Both the position numbers and the translations under genes were made by a program. Below are positions 33,164-44,567 of a stretch of 64,000 bases of DNA, piece by piece; the first letter of the stretch is position 1; every line of letters begins with the position of its first letter. Source of the stretch: Stenocarpella maydis (lineage: Eukaryota; Ascomycota; Sordariomycetes; Diaporthales; Diaporthaceae); NCBI GenBank assembly GCA_002270565.1, contig NQMI01000022.1, forward strand, positions 426,517 through 490,516. The letters run 5' to 3'. The notes beneath the pieces are model-generated. The model saw only the letters and a list, made by a program, of their open reading frames with translations, was not told the origin of the DNA and did no database searches.

Positions 33164-34472
33164 TAAAAAAGGCCCTTTCAGCTGTCTCGCCGGTTTTCAG
33201 GCATACACACAAACCGGGCGTCGCAGCGGCAAGCGATTATCAGATGGGGAGAAAGAAGAGACGAAGGCGAGAGGAGGCCCAGTTGAGAAGAGACATGGGG
33301 CAAACAGGACCGGGCAACCCCTTGATTCCATGTGTAATCTGCTTTGGTCCCGCAGCCACCCAATACGTTGTTTGCTCCCGATGATACCATGATTCACAGT
33401 CCAGGGCGTTTAATAGGGGCATGGGGTGTAAAACATATTTTGTCGAGAATAAAGTTCAGTTCTCTGACGCAAATTATGTGACAGGCAGCTGGAAGTCTAC
33501 GAGGATAATTTACGCTCCGCAAGGCAGACATGGTACTGTTTGCCTGCCTTTCCAAGCATGGCTACTGTGTCTCTCGCCCTTGAGGGTGTGCATCCGACTT
33601 GATTCATGTTTGTAGAGGGCCTGAGCCAGGGTTCGAAATCAAGGTCCACCAACCCCTTACCTTACGGCCTTTGGCGTCGGCCTCGTTCCACTGCGTCAGT
33701 GGCCGATTCGCAGACTTCACCATCAATCATGGACATTTCATCCTTCACGGTTTATGAAACGCTGCCGTTAATTCGATCAGCCATATAGGAACATCCTCAT
33801 ATGGTCCTGACGCTGGGGTTGGCCTACACTCCACCCTGCGTCCAGTTGCCTGGGACATGAATCCAATTCGAAATCAACGTGCTGGGACAGGTTCTTGGGT
33901 AATCGGGCGAATCACTGCTGATACGCCAGGTGCGACGTAGGGAAGCTTTCCCTTCTCCTCAAGGCCAAGACCCGCCGGCAGTTATTGTTTGATATATTTC
34001 GCCCTGCTGGTGTGGTTGATCTACTCTGTCGGAGCGTCACAGTATGAAAACCCCTGCTGCCTGCGCCGGTCTGGATTATCTCACGTTGTCATATTTACAG
34101 TTTGACCTGCACCACGAGCAAATGCTGCTGGGCGAGTCTCAGCTTGGTTGTCTGTTGCAACCTTGTCTGGCGGATTGTAGTTGTTGAGTCCTATCGGTCC
34201 TGACGACGTCGGCGACTCAGACATGTTTGCAAAGGGGTGAAGATACAGCTCGCAGCTCACAAGCCCACAGGCCCCCAGCGAGCCACAGACAGTGAAGCCC
34301 AGGTCTGAGTGCATACAAAAACCACGGATCGGGCCATCCACCTCGTGTCCACTCCCAGCGTTGACCCCGAAGGAGCAGCCCTAGTCCCACGCCGGAACAG
34401 CAACTGATTCACACCCAAAGAATTTTTTTTTGGTTTTTTTTTTTTTAAAAAAAAAAAAAGATCACGACCACG
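33164..34472. other. Intergenic, no supported gene
   Basis: No coding frame is supported. A T-rich then A-rich run at about 34423-34459 lies just upstream of the next start codon and could be a promoter poly(dA:dT) element. Confidence 0.4.
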
Positions 34473-36472
34473 ATGTGGGACATGATGCTATTGGGCGGCG
34501 GTCCTTATGGTCGCCGGCACAGAAGAGGACACAGACGCACCAAGACAAATCGCAGATGCCGCGCATGCCGAGAACCCATTGGCAAGGTGACCCTATTCGG
34601 GAAGATAGTCGACCTGCCATACTGCCAGAAGCACCACTGCCAGAAGGTCATAGGCTCGACAGTCTGTCAGGAGCAGAGGAACGGGAGGAACCCGAATTGG
34701 CAGTACTGCGACACGCGTAAGTCCCGCGCTGTTCCCTGTGCAAGGAATCGATGACGGCCTTGTGCTCATGCATTGGGGGTCAGATCTTCGGTGCCAGGCC
34801 ATGAGCCCTGATGGGTTCAGCTGCATAAAGAGCGTCAAGGACGGGAATCCGGAGGTGTACAAGTACTGTAACGACCGTGAGTTGGTCCCAAACCAAACAC
34901 CGCCCCCCCCCCCCCGTTGAACCGCCTGCAAGGGCCCGAGCCTGACCGCCGCGTGGGAGAGCACCAGACGGCTGCAGGTACCCCCACTGCGAACACGACA
35001 GGCACGAGGGCAGCAGGGGCTACTGCGCGCGGCACAGCTGCCTCGCGGAGCCGCACAACTCGTGCGACCGGCCGCGGCTGGTCGGCGACGGGTCCCTGTT
35101 CTGCGAGGCGCACACGTGCGAGGCGCAGACGTGCACGGCCGAGGTCGCCGGCAGGGGCGAGAGGGGCGACCCGGGCCGCAGCTGCGACGACCACCGGCGC
35201 TGCGCCAGGGAGGGCTGCGCGGCGCGCTGCCACCGGCGGGGCGACGGCACGGGCGCCACGGCGACGGCCAGGTGGTGCGGCCTGCACTGCTGCCAGGAGG
35301 CGTCGTGCCAGGCGGACCGGGCGCCGGGCGGCGGGGGCCGCACTGCAGGGACCACACGTGCGTGGAGCCCACGTGCGGCAGCGGAAGGCAAGACATGGCG
35401 GCCGGGCGGTTCTGCGCGGACCACCAGTGCAGGACGGACAGGTGCCTCGAGCCGAGGCGGCAGGGCCGCCCCGGGGGTGAGCACTGCGCCCTGCACACGT
35501 GCTGGGTGGAGGACTGTCTCAGGCCTGCTGCTGCGGGCAGGAACAGGTGCGATAGCCACCGGTACTGTCGCGAGCATGGCTGCAAGGAGTACGTCTTTAT
35601 CGAGAGGGGGCCCGAGGGGGACGTCAGGTATCCGACGTGTGAGAACCGTGAGTCGCCCGTGCCCTTCCCCAGAGAGAGCGAGCGAGCGAGTGAGTGGCCC
35701 AGCGAGTCACCTAACGCCATGAGATCCCAGACCACAAGGCGCAGTGCCCGGCGACCAACCCCGGCGGGAGCCGCTGCGGGAACCGCCTCGAGAAGGGCCA
35801 GGCCTACTGCGAGGACCACTCGTGCGGGCTGGGGAGCTGCCGCAACCAGCGCGGCCTCGCGTCGCTGCAGTACTGCGAGGCGCACAGGTGCGCGGCGGGG
35901 GCCTGCCAGCAGCTGCGCAGGAACACCATCGCCGGCCTGGGGGGCCTGGCGGCACCACCCGGGCCTGCGCTCCGCGCCAGCCTGCTGCTCGGCGGCGGCT
36001 TCCTCCCCGGGGAACCCCTCCTGGCGCCGTCGAGCTACTGCGCGGCGCACACGTGCGCCGGGGGCGCGGCTGGTGCGGCAACCGCGTCGCGGAGCCGGGC
36101 GGGGGCCCGTTCTGCGCGAGGCACGAGTGCTGCCGCCGCGGCTGCGCCAGGGAGGCCACGCGGCAGCCGCGGGGGAGGAGCTCGACGGCGGGGTACTGTG
36201 ATCGCCACTACTATAAGCCGGGCCATGGCGGCGGCGGCGGCGGCATGCCGGGGGGTCCGTTTGGGCCGGGGCCGGGGCCGGCGCCGGGGCCGGTGCCGAT
36301 GCCCATGGGGATGGGGATGGGGATGGGGATGGGGATGGGGATGGGGATGGGGGTGCCGATTGGATTCCCTCCTTACCTTGGCGGCCATTGGTACGGTAGC
36401 AGTGACTCGGAGAGCGAATCTGAGTGTGGCAGGAGGGCGAGGGGTCTGCCCTATGGAGGAGTGGCGTTTTGA
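34473..36472 (+). CDS. Cys-His repeat protein, unknown function (two G-run frame breaks)
   Basis: Exons 34473-34716, 34784-34876, 34968-35647 and 35731-36472; all three introns fall after the first base of a codon. The frame is broken twice, each time inside a GGGGG run (35333-35337 and 36060-36064). Adding one G at each place gives a continuous 586-residue reading and matches every intron phase. The protein is a tandem array of about a dozen units of the form [YFWH]C-x2-H-x-C-x4/5-C, for example YCQKHHCQK, YCARHSCLAE, FCEAHTCEAQTC, FCADHQCRTDRC, HCALHTCWVEDC, YCEDHSCGLGSC, YCEAHRCAAGAC and FCARHECCRRGC. This strongly suggests repeated metal binding. The C-terminus has a Gly-Met repeat and an acidic Ser/Glu patch. 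I do not recognise a characterised family. Confidence 0.75.
36302..36352 (+). repeat. GGGATG microsatellite encoding a Gly-Met repeat
   Basis: Tandem GGGATG hexamers lie in frame in the Cys-His repeat gene and translate to alternating Gly-Met. The count may vary between strains because hexamer repeats change length without shifting frame. Confidence 0.85.
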
Positions 36473-36680
36473 CGTGGCAGATTTGCTTGGGCACGGTCAA
36501 GCTGCGTGGCCGATCTGTTATTTATCAAGTCAGCCCGCTGATGTCAGGTTCTGTTATTCGGGCTTCGGCTATTTTGCAGTGGATTCAGTCAGTGTCTCAG
36601 GAGTACCTATGTGTGCTCTCTGAAGCCGAGTGAATATGGTAGTTATCATATCGCTTAATGCAGTGCTGTCTGTCCTATGG

Positions 36681-38592
36681 CTATTGCTCCATCCTCTTCA
36701 ACTGCCCATGGTGCCAGTCATCGTCCGAGACAAAGCCAAGCGCCCAGTTTAAATCTTCATAGACGCTACGCCCTCCTCCAGAACCGCCACCTGCTCGCAA
36801 GACTCTTTCAACTTTGTTTGTCCTTGTTTCAATAGTTTTTGCACGGCCACTGCCATGTTTCCTCTTAAACCCCTCCGAATCTGATGTCCCCAGAGCCCTG
36901 TCCCCCTCCTTCATAGCTCTCCGAGCATCTCGTCGTGCTGTGCCCTCTATCTTGCGATGTGACAGGCTGTCCAACTGCCGATTTATGCGGTCCTTGTCTT
37001 CCTTGCTCAGACTTCGGGGTTGAACCCGGGGCCAGACCTCAGGGGCAGGATCCATGTCTGAATCTAAGACGTGCGGAAACTGGTCTCGCATGCACCGCAT
37101 GATCCATTCCGCGGTTGGAACACAGACCGCGTTTCCGAGCTGTTTCCGAGCCTTCGTCCTGACCTCTGGCAGCTCAAGGTCTTTGGGCACGCCCTGTAGC
37201 CTGGCCATCTCTCGGATGGTCAGTCGGCGTACAATGTCCCTGCCGCCTGGGCCGGGTACCTGATACCAATCCCCTCCATGAGTGAGAAGACAGCTAGCGA
37301 TTCCCGAGTGGTGGTAGACCATGTTGCCAGACTTGAAAGGCTCCTCCTGACCATCTGTCTTCCATATCCCGACCTTCTGAAGACCCACAAAACTTTTCCC
37401 CTCTTCCCATTTAATTCTTACCCTGTCCCCATTCCTGTTTTTCCTTATGGGCACCAGTACACCGTTGACTTCTTCATACTGATCTCTATTCTCAAGCGGA
37501 CTTGGAGGGTCAAGAAAATCGGTCAAGGCGGGAAATTCGCCCTGTTCAGGTACTCTTTTGACTTTAATAGTAAATGTCAGTCCTCATGAGTCGTGATCGC
37601 ATGAGCTTGCCCATGGGATGTGCTGATGAGTTGACAGGCATGCACCTACTGCCATGGCTTCTCCCGTAAGACCCACATATGAATGGCCCCTCGGGTGCGA
37701 GGTCCTCGCGGATTGCCACTATAAAACACCGCTCTCTGTTCTGGGCCAGGCCGAAGTCAACTGCACGGTACAGATGCCAGGACATGTAGTAGCCAGCCTC
37801 TTTGAACTCCTTCTCCAAGGTCTTTAGGCCCTCGAGATGTTTGCTCTTCGCCAGGTCGGGGACATTCTCCAACAGCACCGAGGGGATCTGGAGGCGATGC
37901 AGCACCTTCATGACCTCGTAGACAAGCCGCCCCTTCTCTGGGTCATCCAGGCCCTTCCTATCCCCCTGCCTGCTGATACTTTGGCATGGGAACCCGCCGC
38001 AGAGGAGATCAGCTACAGGGAGCCTACGCGCAGTATGGTTCATGCCTAGGGTGACCTTCCTGATGTCGCGGCCGTCGACTGCTGAGATGCCGGGACCTGA
38101 TTTTCTGCAGTGGTTCTTTTGGTATGTCTCGACGCACTCAGGGTCATTCTCATTGGCGTAGCTACAGATACCGCCAATTCTAGTGCCCGCTATGTGGAAA
38201 GCACCAATGCCGCCGGCAAAGAGGTCCATAAATGTGAAGCCTTTGGTGTTCCTGTCGACGGCCTGGGTGGAGTAACGGCGCCGTGGGGAGCGGCCGTCTG
38301 CCAGTACCCCAGCGCCACATGCCGGACTCGTCGTTGCGAGGTATTGGCGTAGGGCTGATATCGGGCGGGTCCCCAAGCCCGATACGTGCTTGTGCCCTCT
38401 GTTTCCCCCTAAGCATGACGTTCGGGGCCTTATACTTACAGAGGGCTGCTGGTCCCAGTCATGACGGTGGAGCGAGCAGGAAGCCGGAGGCGGTAACGCA
38501 TGGATCGGTTTGCCGAATTGTGAGAACACTGCATGTCGGGGCCTAGTTTGCAGACGGATCGTGACGCGTCCGCCACAGCGCGACCAATCCAT
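36681..38592 (-). CDS. Bacterial-type (Dcm/HhaI-like) C5 cytosine DNA methyltransferase
   Basis: Exons 37650-38592 and 36681-37582 flank a 67-bp intron (GTAGGT..CATGAG) and give 614 residues. All core C5-methyltransferase motifs are present in order: I, FMDLFAGGIGAFHIAG (about 121-136); IV, LLCGGFPCQSIS with catalytic Cys203; VI, LLENVPDL (241-247); VIII, LAQNRERCFIVAIRED; then a recognition domain, and IX-X, MARLQGVP then RKQLGNAVCVPTAEWI. The ENV and QNRER motifs and overall style match bacterial type II enzymes rather than fungal RID or DIM-2, and there are no BAH or replication-foci domains. A basic C-terminal extension follows motif X. The N-terminus is uncertain: a 41-bp GTAAGT..ACAG intron would switch to an alternative start at 38681. 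Target site is unknown. Confidence 0.88.
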
Positions 38593-40166
38593 CGTCTCCT
38601 TGCGAGGATGGCAGGTGCAGCTGCTCCTACTGGCACCAGGCTGCAGATCCCGATAAGTACCTCAGATGCTATCGCATGCACATGTGTACTGTAGGGCGCG
38701 TGGCGGAGAAGTTCTCGTGTGTGCCAATGTTTTGCTGTATGTCCAGAACAATGTGCGCAAGAGATGTAATGTCAAAGGAGCACCGTGGCATTGTCCATGT
38801 CTTATCAATAGCAGCTAGCCCTTCTCGGCGTCTCTCACAATGACGGAGGGAAGACGTCGGCAGCGAGGAGCTCAGGAAACCGTAGGTAGGGGATCTGCGA
38901 CGGTTCGTATTTGACTTGCTTTGAACCCACACAAAAAGCAGCCACTGCGGTTGCTATGTTTGCTGGGTAAAGCCGGGATGGTTGAAGAGGAGAAATACAA
39001 AAGTGTAGGTGCTCCACGGACGATATAAGTCAGCATGCGGCCCGGCACCAGCTGGTTGCCAGCTGGTTGCCAGAGGCGCTGCGGCTGCGGTGCAACTCTC
39101 CCCTCAACACCATTGCCGAATCGACCCTATTGAACCCACTTCACTTGACGACGACATATATTCCGTACGGGAAAGCCAGACCAGCATGAAATAATATATA
39201 CAATACATCCGTTATTCATTAAAACCAAATAGTCCTATTCATATACTAAAATATCTTGATATATAATGTGCCTAAACGAGCATGAAGTCTACCGTAAGAA
39301 AAACACTTCAAGTTGTTCACCCTTGAAGATAGCTATGCACTATATAGGCTGCGCATAATAAGGGCCATAGAATACAAGTAAGAAGATGCATTTTTAAGCA
39401 GAGTTAAAAACGTCGCAGGATAAAAGATTACCCTGGCACCGATGCAGTAAGTGCTCCATCTGTTAGATACTCCCGTCAACTGGTTGGCATTAGCGACCCA
39501 AGCATCCCCCTACAAAGAAAGAAGACATTCCACTACAAGGCACTTGCAAGGCTGGAGACCAGGAAGCCAGTTTTAAGAGATCTCCAGTATTTGATTTGAC
39601 GACCTTTGAAAAATTAGTCAAGCGGGTCTCTTGGCGCGGCTCAAAATCGACATCCCAGGCTTCTTTTACGATATCAAAACGCCGTGATTCGCCCTGCGTA
39701 GGCAGCCCCGTACACACAGCCCGAAGAAGGGCCATTCAGGGCCTCGGGAGAGAGAAGCAATGGAATCTATTCCTCACAATGACATCGAACAATTAGGCAT
39801 TATCAACTTAAGCGGCACTCCACGTGCTGGAGGGAAATCCGCTCTATCGGGCGAGATCATTATGTGGAGGAGACCCGCTTAACACTGGCCCTGGGAGGCG
39901 AGAGTGACGAGAACCTCTAGTCTGTTAAGGATGCATCTGGCTCGTCTCGGAGTATTGTGGACCTAGATCTATCTGACTCGCGTCTTCAGGAACCGTCTTT
40001 TAAAAGTCAGCCATGCCGTGCGCGTCGTGCGTCGTGCCCGGGGAGTCCTCAAGTGCTCGCTGGCTTCTCACCCCAAACCTCCTCCAGGATCCTCTGCCCG
40101 GCCGTCCTCACGCCGTAACACTGCTTCACCGTCCCTCTCAAAACCGACACGTCCTCCTCTATCGCC
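38593..40166. other. Intergenic, no supported gene
   Basis: Divergent region between the methyltransferase and amino-acid permease genes. An 81-codon minus-strand frame at 39490-39735 has protein-like composition but no domain or neighbours to support it. 39190-39420 is AT-rich. Confidence 0.4.
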
Positions 40167-41681
40167 ATGACGGACGGAATCTCCGGCACGACCAGCCACG
40201 GTCCCACCAAGAACAAGAATGGCCCGGACGCCGAGCAGGTCCAGGACCGCAGCCCGTGGCCCGTGAACGAGAGCAGCATGCTCGGGGAGACGAGCGACGA
40301 GATGAACCACCGCCAGCTGAAGCAGATCGCGGCCCAGGGGAGCGCTCACTTCCACCGCCTGGGGTGGAAGCGCCTAGCAATCGTCACCATCGTCGAGGCC
40401 ATCGCGCTGGGCGCTCTCAGCTTGCCCTCGGCCTTCCACACGCTCGGCATGTTTCCCGGCGTCTTCCTGACCATCGCCGTCGGGCTGGTCTCCATCTTCA
40501 CGAGCTACCTCGTCGGCCAGGTCAAGCTGGCGTTCCCCCACGTGGCCAACTATGCCGATGCCGGGAGGCTCTTATTCGGCCGCTACGGGCGTGTTGGCTA
40601 CGAGATCTTCGGAGCCGCCCTCGTGCTCGAGCTGGTGATGGTCGTGGGGTCCCATGCGCTCACCGGGAGCATCGCGCTTCTGGACATCAATGGCGGCCGC
40701 GTCTGCTCCATTGTCTTCTCCGCCATCTCGGCCGTCATCCTCCTGGTCCTCGCCATCCCGCCCTCCTTCACTGAGGTGGCCATCCTCGGTTACATCGACT
40801 TCGTCTCTATCCTTGCCGCTATTGGCATCACGGTCATTGCCACGGGCATCCAAGCCAACAAGTCCGAGGGGGGGCTCTCGGGGGTTGGGTGGTCCGTCTG
40901 GCCACGGGAGGGCGTCACCTTCTCCGAGGCGTTTGTTGCCGTCAGCAACATTCTCTTCGCCTACAGCTTTGCAATCGGCCAGTTCTCGTTTATGGATGAG
41001 ATGCACACGCCCACCGATTACATGAAGTCCATCTGGGCGTCCGGCTTCATCCAGATCTCCATTTATACCATCACCGGCGCTCTCTGCTATGCCTTTATCG
41101 GCGCGTCGGTGCAGTCTCCGGCCCTCTTGTCCGCTGGGCCACTCATCTCCAAGATCGCCTTTGGAGTCGCCATCCCGGTGATTTTCATCTCCGGATCAAT
41201 CAACTCGACCGTAGCCCTCCGGTACATCCACGGCCGAATGTACAAGAACTCTCACCTCAAGTACATCAACACCCCAATGGGATGGGCCAGCTGGGTCGTC
41301 CTGGTGGTCATCTTTACCCTGGCCGCCTGGATCATCGCCGAGGCGATCCCGATCTTCTCTGACCTTCTGTCCCTGGCGTCGGCTCTGTTTGTTTCCGGTT
41401 TCTCCTTCTACCTTCCTGCTATTATGTGGTTCGCACTGCTCTGCAAGGGCAAGTGGTACTCCAAGGAGAACATCCTCATCAGCCTGGGGAGTATTCTCGC
41501 CTTTATCATTGGTGCGGTGACCTTGGTCGCCGGTACTTATTCGACCATTGTCGATATTGTAAGTAATTTGACGGGCCTCCAGGCACATTATCTTTATGTC
41601 CAACCATACTGACCGGACTTCTAGATCAACGAGACGACCTCTGGCAGTGCTCACAAGCCATTTTCTTGCAGGACATCATAG
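40167..41681 (+). CDS. Neutral amino-acid permease, AAAP family (Mtr-like)
   Basis: Exons 40167-41558 and 41625-41681 flank a 66-bp intron (GTAAGT..TCTAG) and encode 482 residues. Reading through the intron gives another C-terminus, but the spliced end (INETTSGSAHKPFSCRTS) resembles the usual PFSC ending of the family. A hydrophilic N-tail of about 70 residues leads to about 11 membrane segments, starting WKRLAIVTIVEAIALGALSL then PSAF. FAYSFAIGQFSFMDEMHTP, then DYMKS, is the conserved AAAP loop. Relatives such as Neurospora MTR import neutral aliphatic and aromatic amino acids at the plasma membrane by proton symport. Substrate here is inferred from family only. Confidence 0.9.
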
Positions 41682-44567
41682 AGACCATGTGATACTACGT
41701 TGTATACACAAGTTAATATAAATTATTCTCACTTTCGTTTCTGGCATGGGCGCGTCACCTGCGTCTCCATCGGCGAGTGTAAGTGGAAGCTGGGACATTG
41801 ACAACGGATCAGAGTGATACCCAGGTGGGTCACCTAACCAGTACAGGAACGGAACAGCGGCAGGGCTGTTATATCGTTATTGTTGAGGTCTCTGCTATGC
41901 CACCGCTATACAGAGCCTTCTGTCACTGCTGTTAGGAGGTGTGCACCTTTCTGCGCAGTTGCATCACGATGATTAAGCCACCAGTCTCAACTTACTCGCC
42001 ATTAAGCTACCAAGCACGTTCAAGCGGTACTAGACGCAGCCTCTCGAGGTATTGGCCTCGTACTAGTTACGATAGGCTCATTGCAGTGTGTCATAACCCC
42101 GGGTGCCTTGTCGCCACATCGCACAAGAGCAATTAGTCGCCAAGGCTTCTTCCAAGCACATAGCATCCATCAATACCTTGTTGGCATTTGTAAATGAGAA
42201 GCGGATTTCATGAGACCCACGGCCAAGCCACGCAGGCTTCCGCCGTCATTCAGAGGCCACTCCGCCACAGCGGCCGCCTTCACTGTTGGCTTGCCCATCA
42301 TGCTGGATTCGTCACCGGTGGGACTGTATTGACGGGGGTCTGGTGCCTCAGAGCCCGAGGCCAGGCAAACCAGCGGGGCCTAACGGCCCGAAGAATTGAA
42401 TACGACAGTAAATTAAGATGGCGGACTGTTAAAGAGTAGGACAGTCTGCAGGCCGCTCCAATGTTAGCCACCGACACGGGAGTCGACAGCTGCTGCAGGA
42501 CGAGCTTGGAGTAGAAGGCAGGAAGGAGACAAGCTCCTTCAATTTATCATCGTATTTGCTACTTGTACCCTGAAACACCTGCAGTTCAAGTATTAGATCC
42601 TAGTTGGAAACCTGGCATACCTATACCGTTCCCGTGAGGGTGAGAACGAGGCCGACAAGATAAAATCCGATATAACCTGAGAGGGTCGAGCAGACACGAT
42701 CCATAATGCCTTTCCTTAGGTCAGCTGGGCATTTTGATGGATCAGGAAATGCCGGGCCAGACTTGTAAAGACACTGGGTATACTGTCCCAACCACCACCC
42801 TTGGCGGTGCGCACGAGACCTGCTTAGCACTAAGCGCTGTCTCACCCAAAAGCGCGCCAACGCTTAGCATTATCAATCTGGCGGCTCCTGGGGCTCCTGA
42901 TCATAGGCTTCTACCCAAGCCCAAGGAACCCCGGGCGTGCTGTGGTGCTGCATGATGCGATTGAGAAATTGATGTTGGAGAGTTATACTGGTGGGACTGA
43001 GATGAGGCGCCTCCCATGCTAACTAGTGGCCAACACGTCACTCGGCCAAGAGCGTGCCGGATGTGGTACACCAGCGGCATCCCTACCAAGAGGCAGTGTT
43101 CTGTAGTGGTTCTCCCTCGGGTTCAAAAATTCAAAAAAAAAAAGGAGGCACCAGGCCAGTTTGATACAGTGAAACGGCGGCCCCGTCGCGGGCGTCTATG
43201 GTGAGGTGACGCGTACCCGTGGTCAAGGTGGAGGGGTGGACCATGCCGGAAGAAGCTCGTGTAGACAAGCACAGCACGTACGCCGTGGAGGATGCAAATG
43301 CACGGTCGCCAGGATGTTGGCGGGTGAGGCTGTCGAGTTACACTAGATGCCCCTACACTAGTGTAGTGTAGATGCCACGAGGGCAGGAGGGGCGGGGGCC
43401 GCTCTTTGGGGGGGGGNGGGGGGGGGGCGGAATTGCGGCCAATCCTGGCGATTGCGGCTGTTGGACTAGTGTATGTAAGTAAAGTGGCCCTGCTACCCCT
43501 GTTGCGACCCGACACATCTCACATGAAAGAATGTTCTGCTGCAGGTCACGGTGCATTACAGTATACGCACCATGTCCTTGTTAAGGAATTGGTGTGTTTT
43601 TTTTTTTTTTTTATTGCGCCGGCCTGGGACGTGCGGGGGAGGGGGGAAGTGGAGGAGGGAAGTGGAGGAGGGAGGGTTTGGGTTCTGCCAATAAGGCGCA
43701 GTCCGCGAGAGAAAAAATAGAAAAGGCCCCGCGGCATGGCAGCTGAGAGGTGGCAGCGCATGCGGAGAAACAGCGAGACAGCGACAGACCCATTAATTAC
43801 GACCAAGCAGGCACTGGACCTATCGTGTGTGCCTCGCTATGGATCGGATAAAAGCACCTGAGTGCTCCATCGCATTCTAGACCAAGCCTTTTCCAAGACC
43901 AATGTCCCTCCCACCGACTGCCACCGACTGCCACCGTCTGCCCGCCTCTGCCCGCCGGGTGCCAGGGATATTCATTCCAGCCCAAAGGTCGCATTGTTCC
44001 ATCCCGGGAAGTTGGGCGGCGCCAAGCAGGTTGGACAAGGCTGCCCAGTGATGTCGGGGACGGCTTGGATGTGATCGTCCCAAGAGCTGAGGAAATAGGG
44101 GCCCCCCTGCCCCGTGGCATGTTTTTACAATTTGGCACTTATTAATGAGCCGCCAGATGCAAGGCGTAAAAACAAAGCCAAGCCCACACGCCAGGCGCAC
44201 GGAAGGGGGTGAGGGGGAGGTATTGGCACCCGCACCCACACGCTTACACACATGCACACAGCCAGCGCCCGCGGGAGCAACAGAACTGACGCGCATACAA
44301 GTACGAGCCGTGGGCCCCTCCAGGCGTGGTCGGGTAATTGTCCTTTAGAGTTCGTCGTGTGTGCGCGCTTGTCCGTGTGTGTGTGTGTCGACGTCCTTTG
44401 CAGCCTGACACACGGAATAGTTGCCTGTTTTGCCCTTTTGAGAAGCCTCCGGCCCACTGCACTCTAAGATCAACGTCCCCTACATCCTTTAAATTTTCGC
44501 CCATCCCGCCCTCTCCCGGTGCTCTTCCTCCTCCTCTCGCATCTTCTCCTTCGCTGGGTGATAAACC
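41682..44567. other. 2.9-kb gene-free region with G-run and assembly gap base
   Basis: No coding frame is supported. A G homopolymer at about 43408-43427 contains an undetermined base (n) at 43417. T-, G- and A-runs lie at 43132-43143 and 43597-43612. TG/GT repeats occur at 44377-44388. Confidence 0.5.

Noticed and set aside
33600..33645. A possible tRNA end, GGGTTCGAAATC followed by CCACCA
   Set aside because: No A box or cloverleaf can be drawn upstream within the usual 75-95 bases.
34593..36500. A 635-codon open frame on the minus strand opposite the Cys-His repeat gene
   Set aside because: It is an Arg/Pro/Ala-rich shadow caused by very high GC content. The plus strand has regular Cys-His repeats, consistent introns and a coherent product.
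36681..38592. The methyltransferase as RID or DIM-2, the known RIP and DNA-methylation enzymes of fungi
   Set aside because: It has an ENV motif, a QNRER motif and a bacterial-like layout without BAH or other accessory domains, so it does not match those families.
39490..39735. An 81-codon minus-strand frame with protein-like composition
   Set aside because: No homologous motif, no supporting introns or promoter; too short to support alone.
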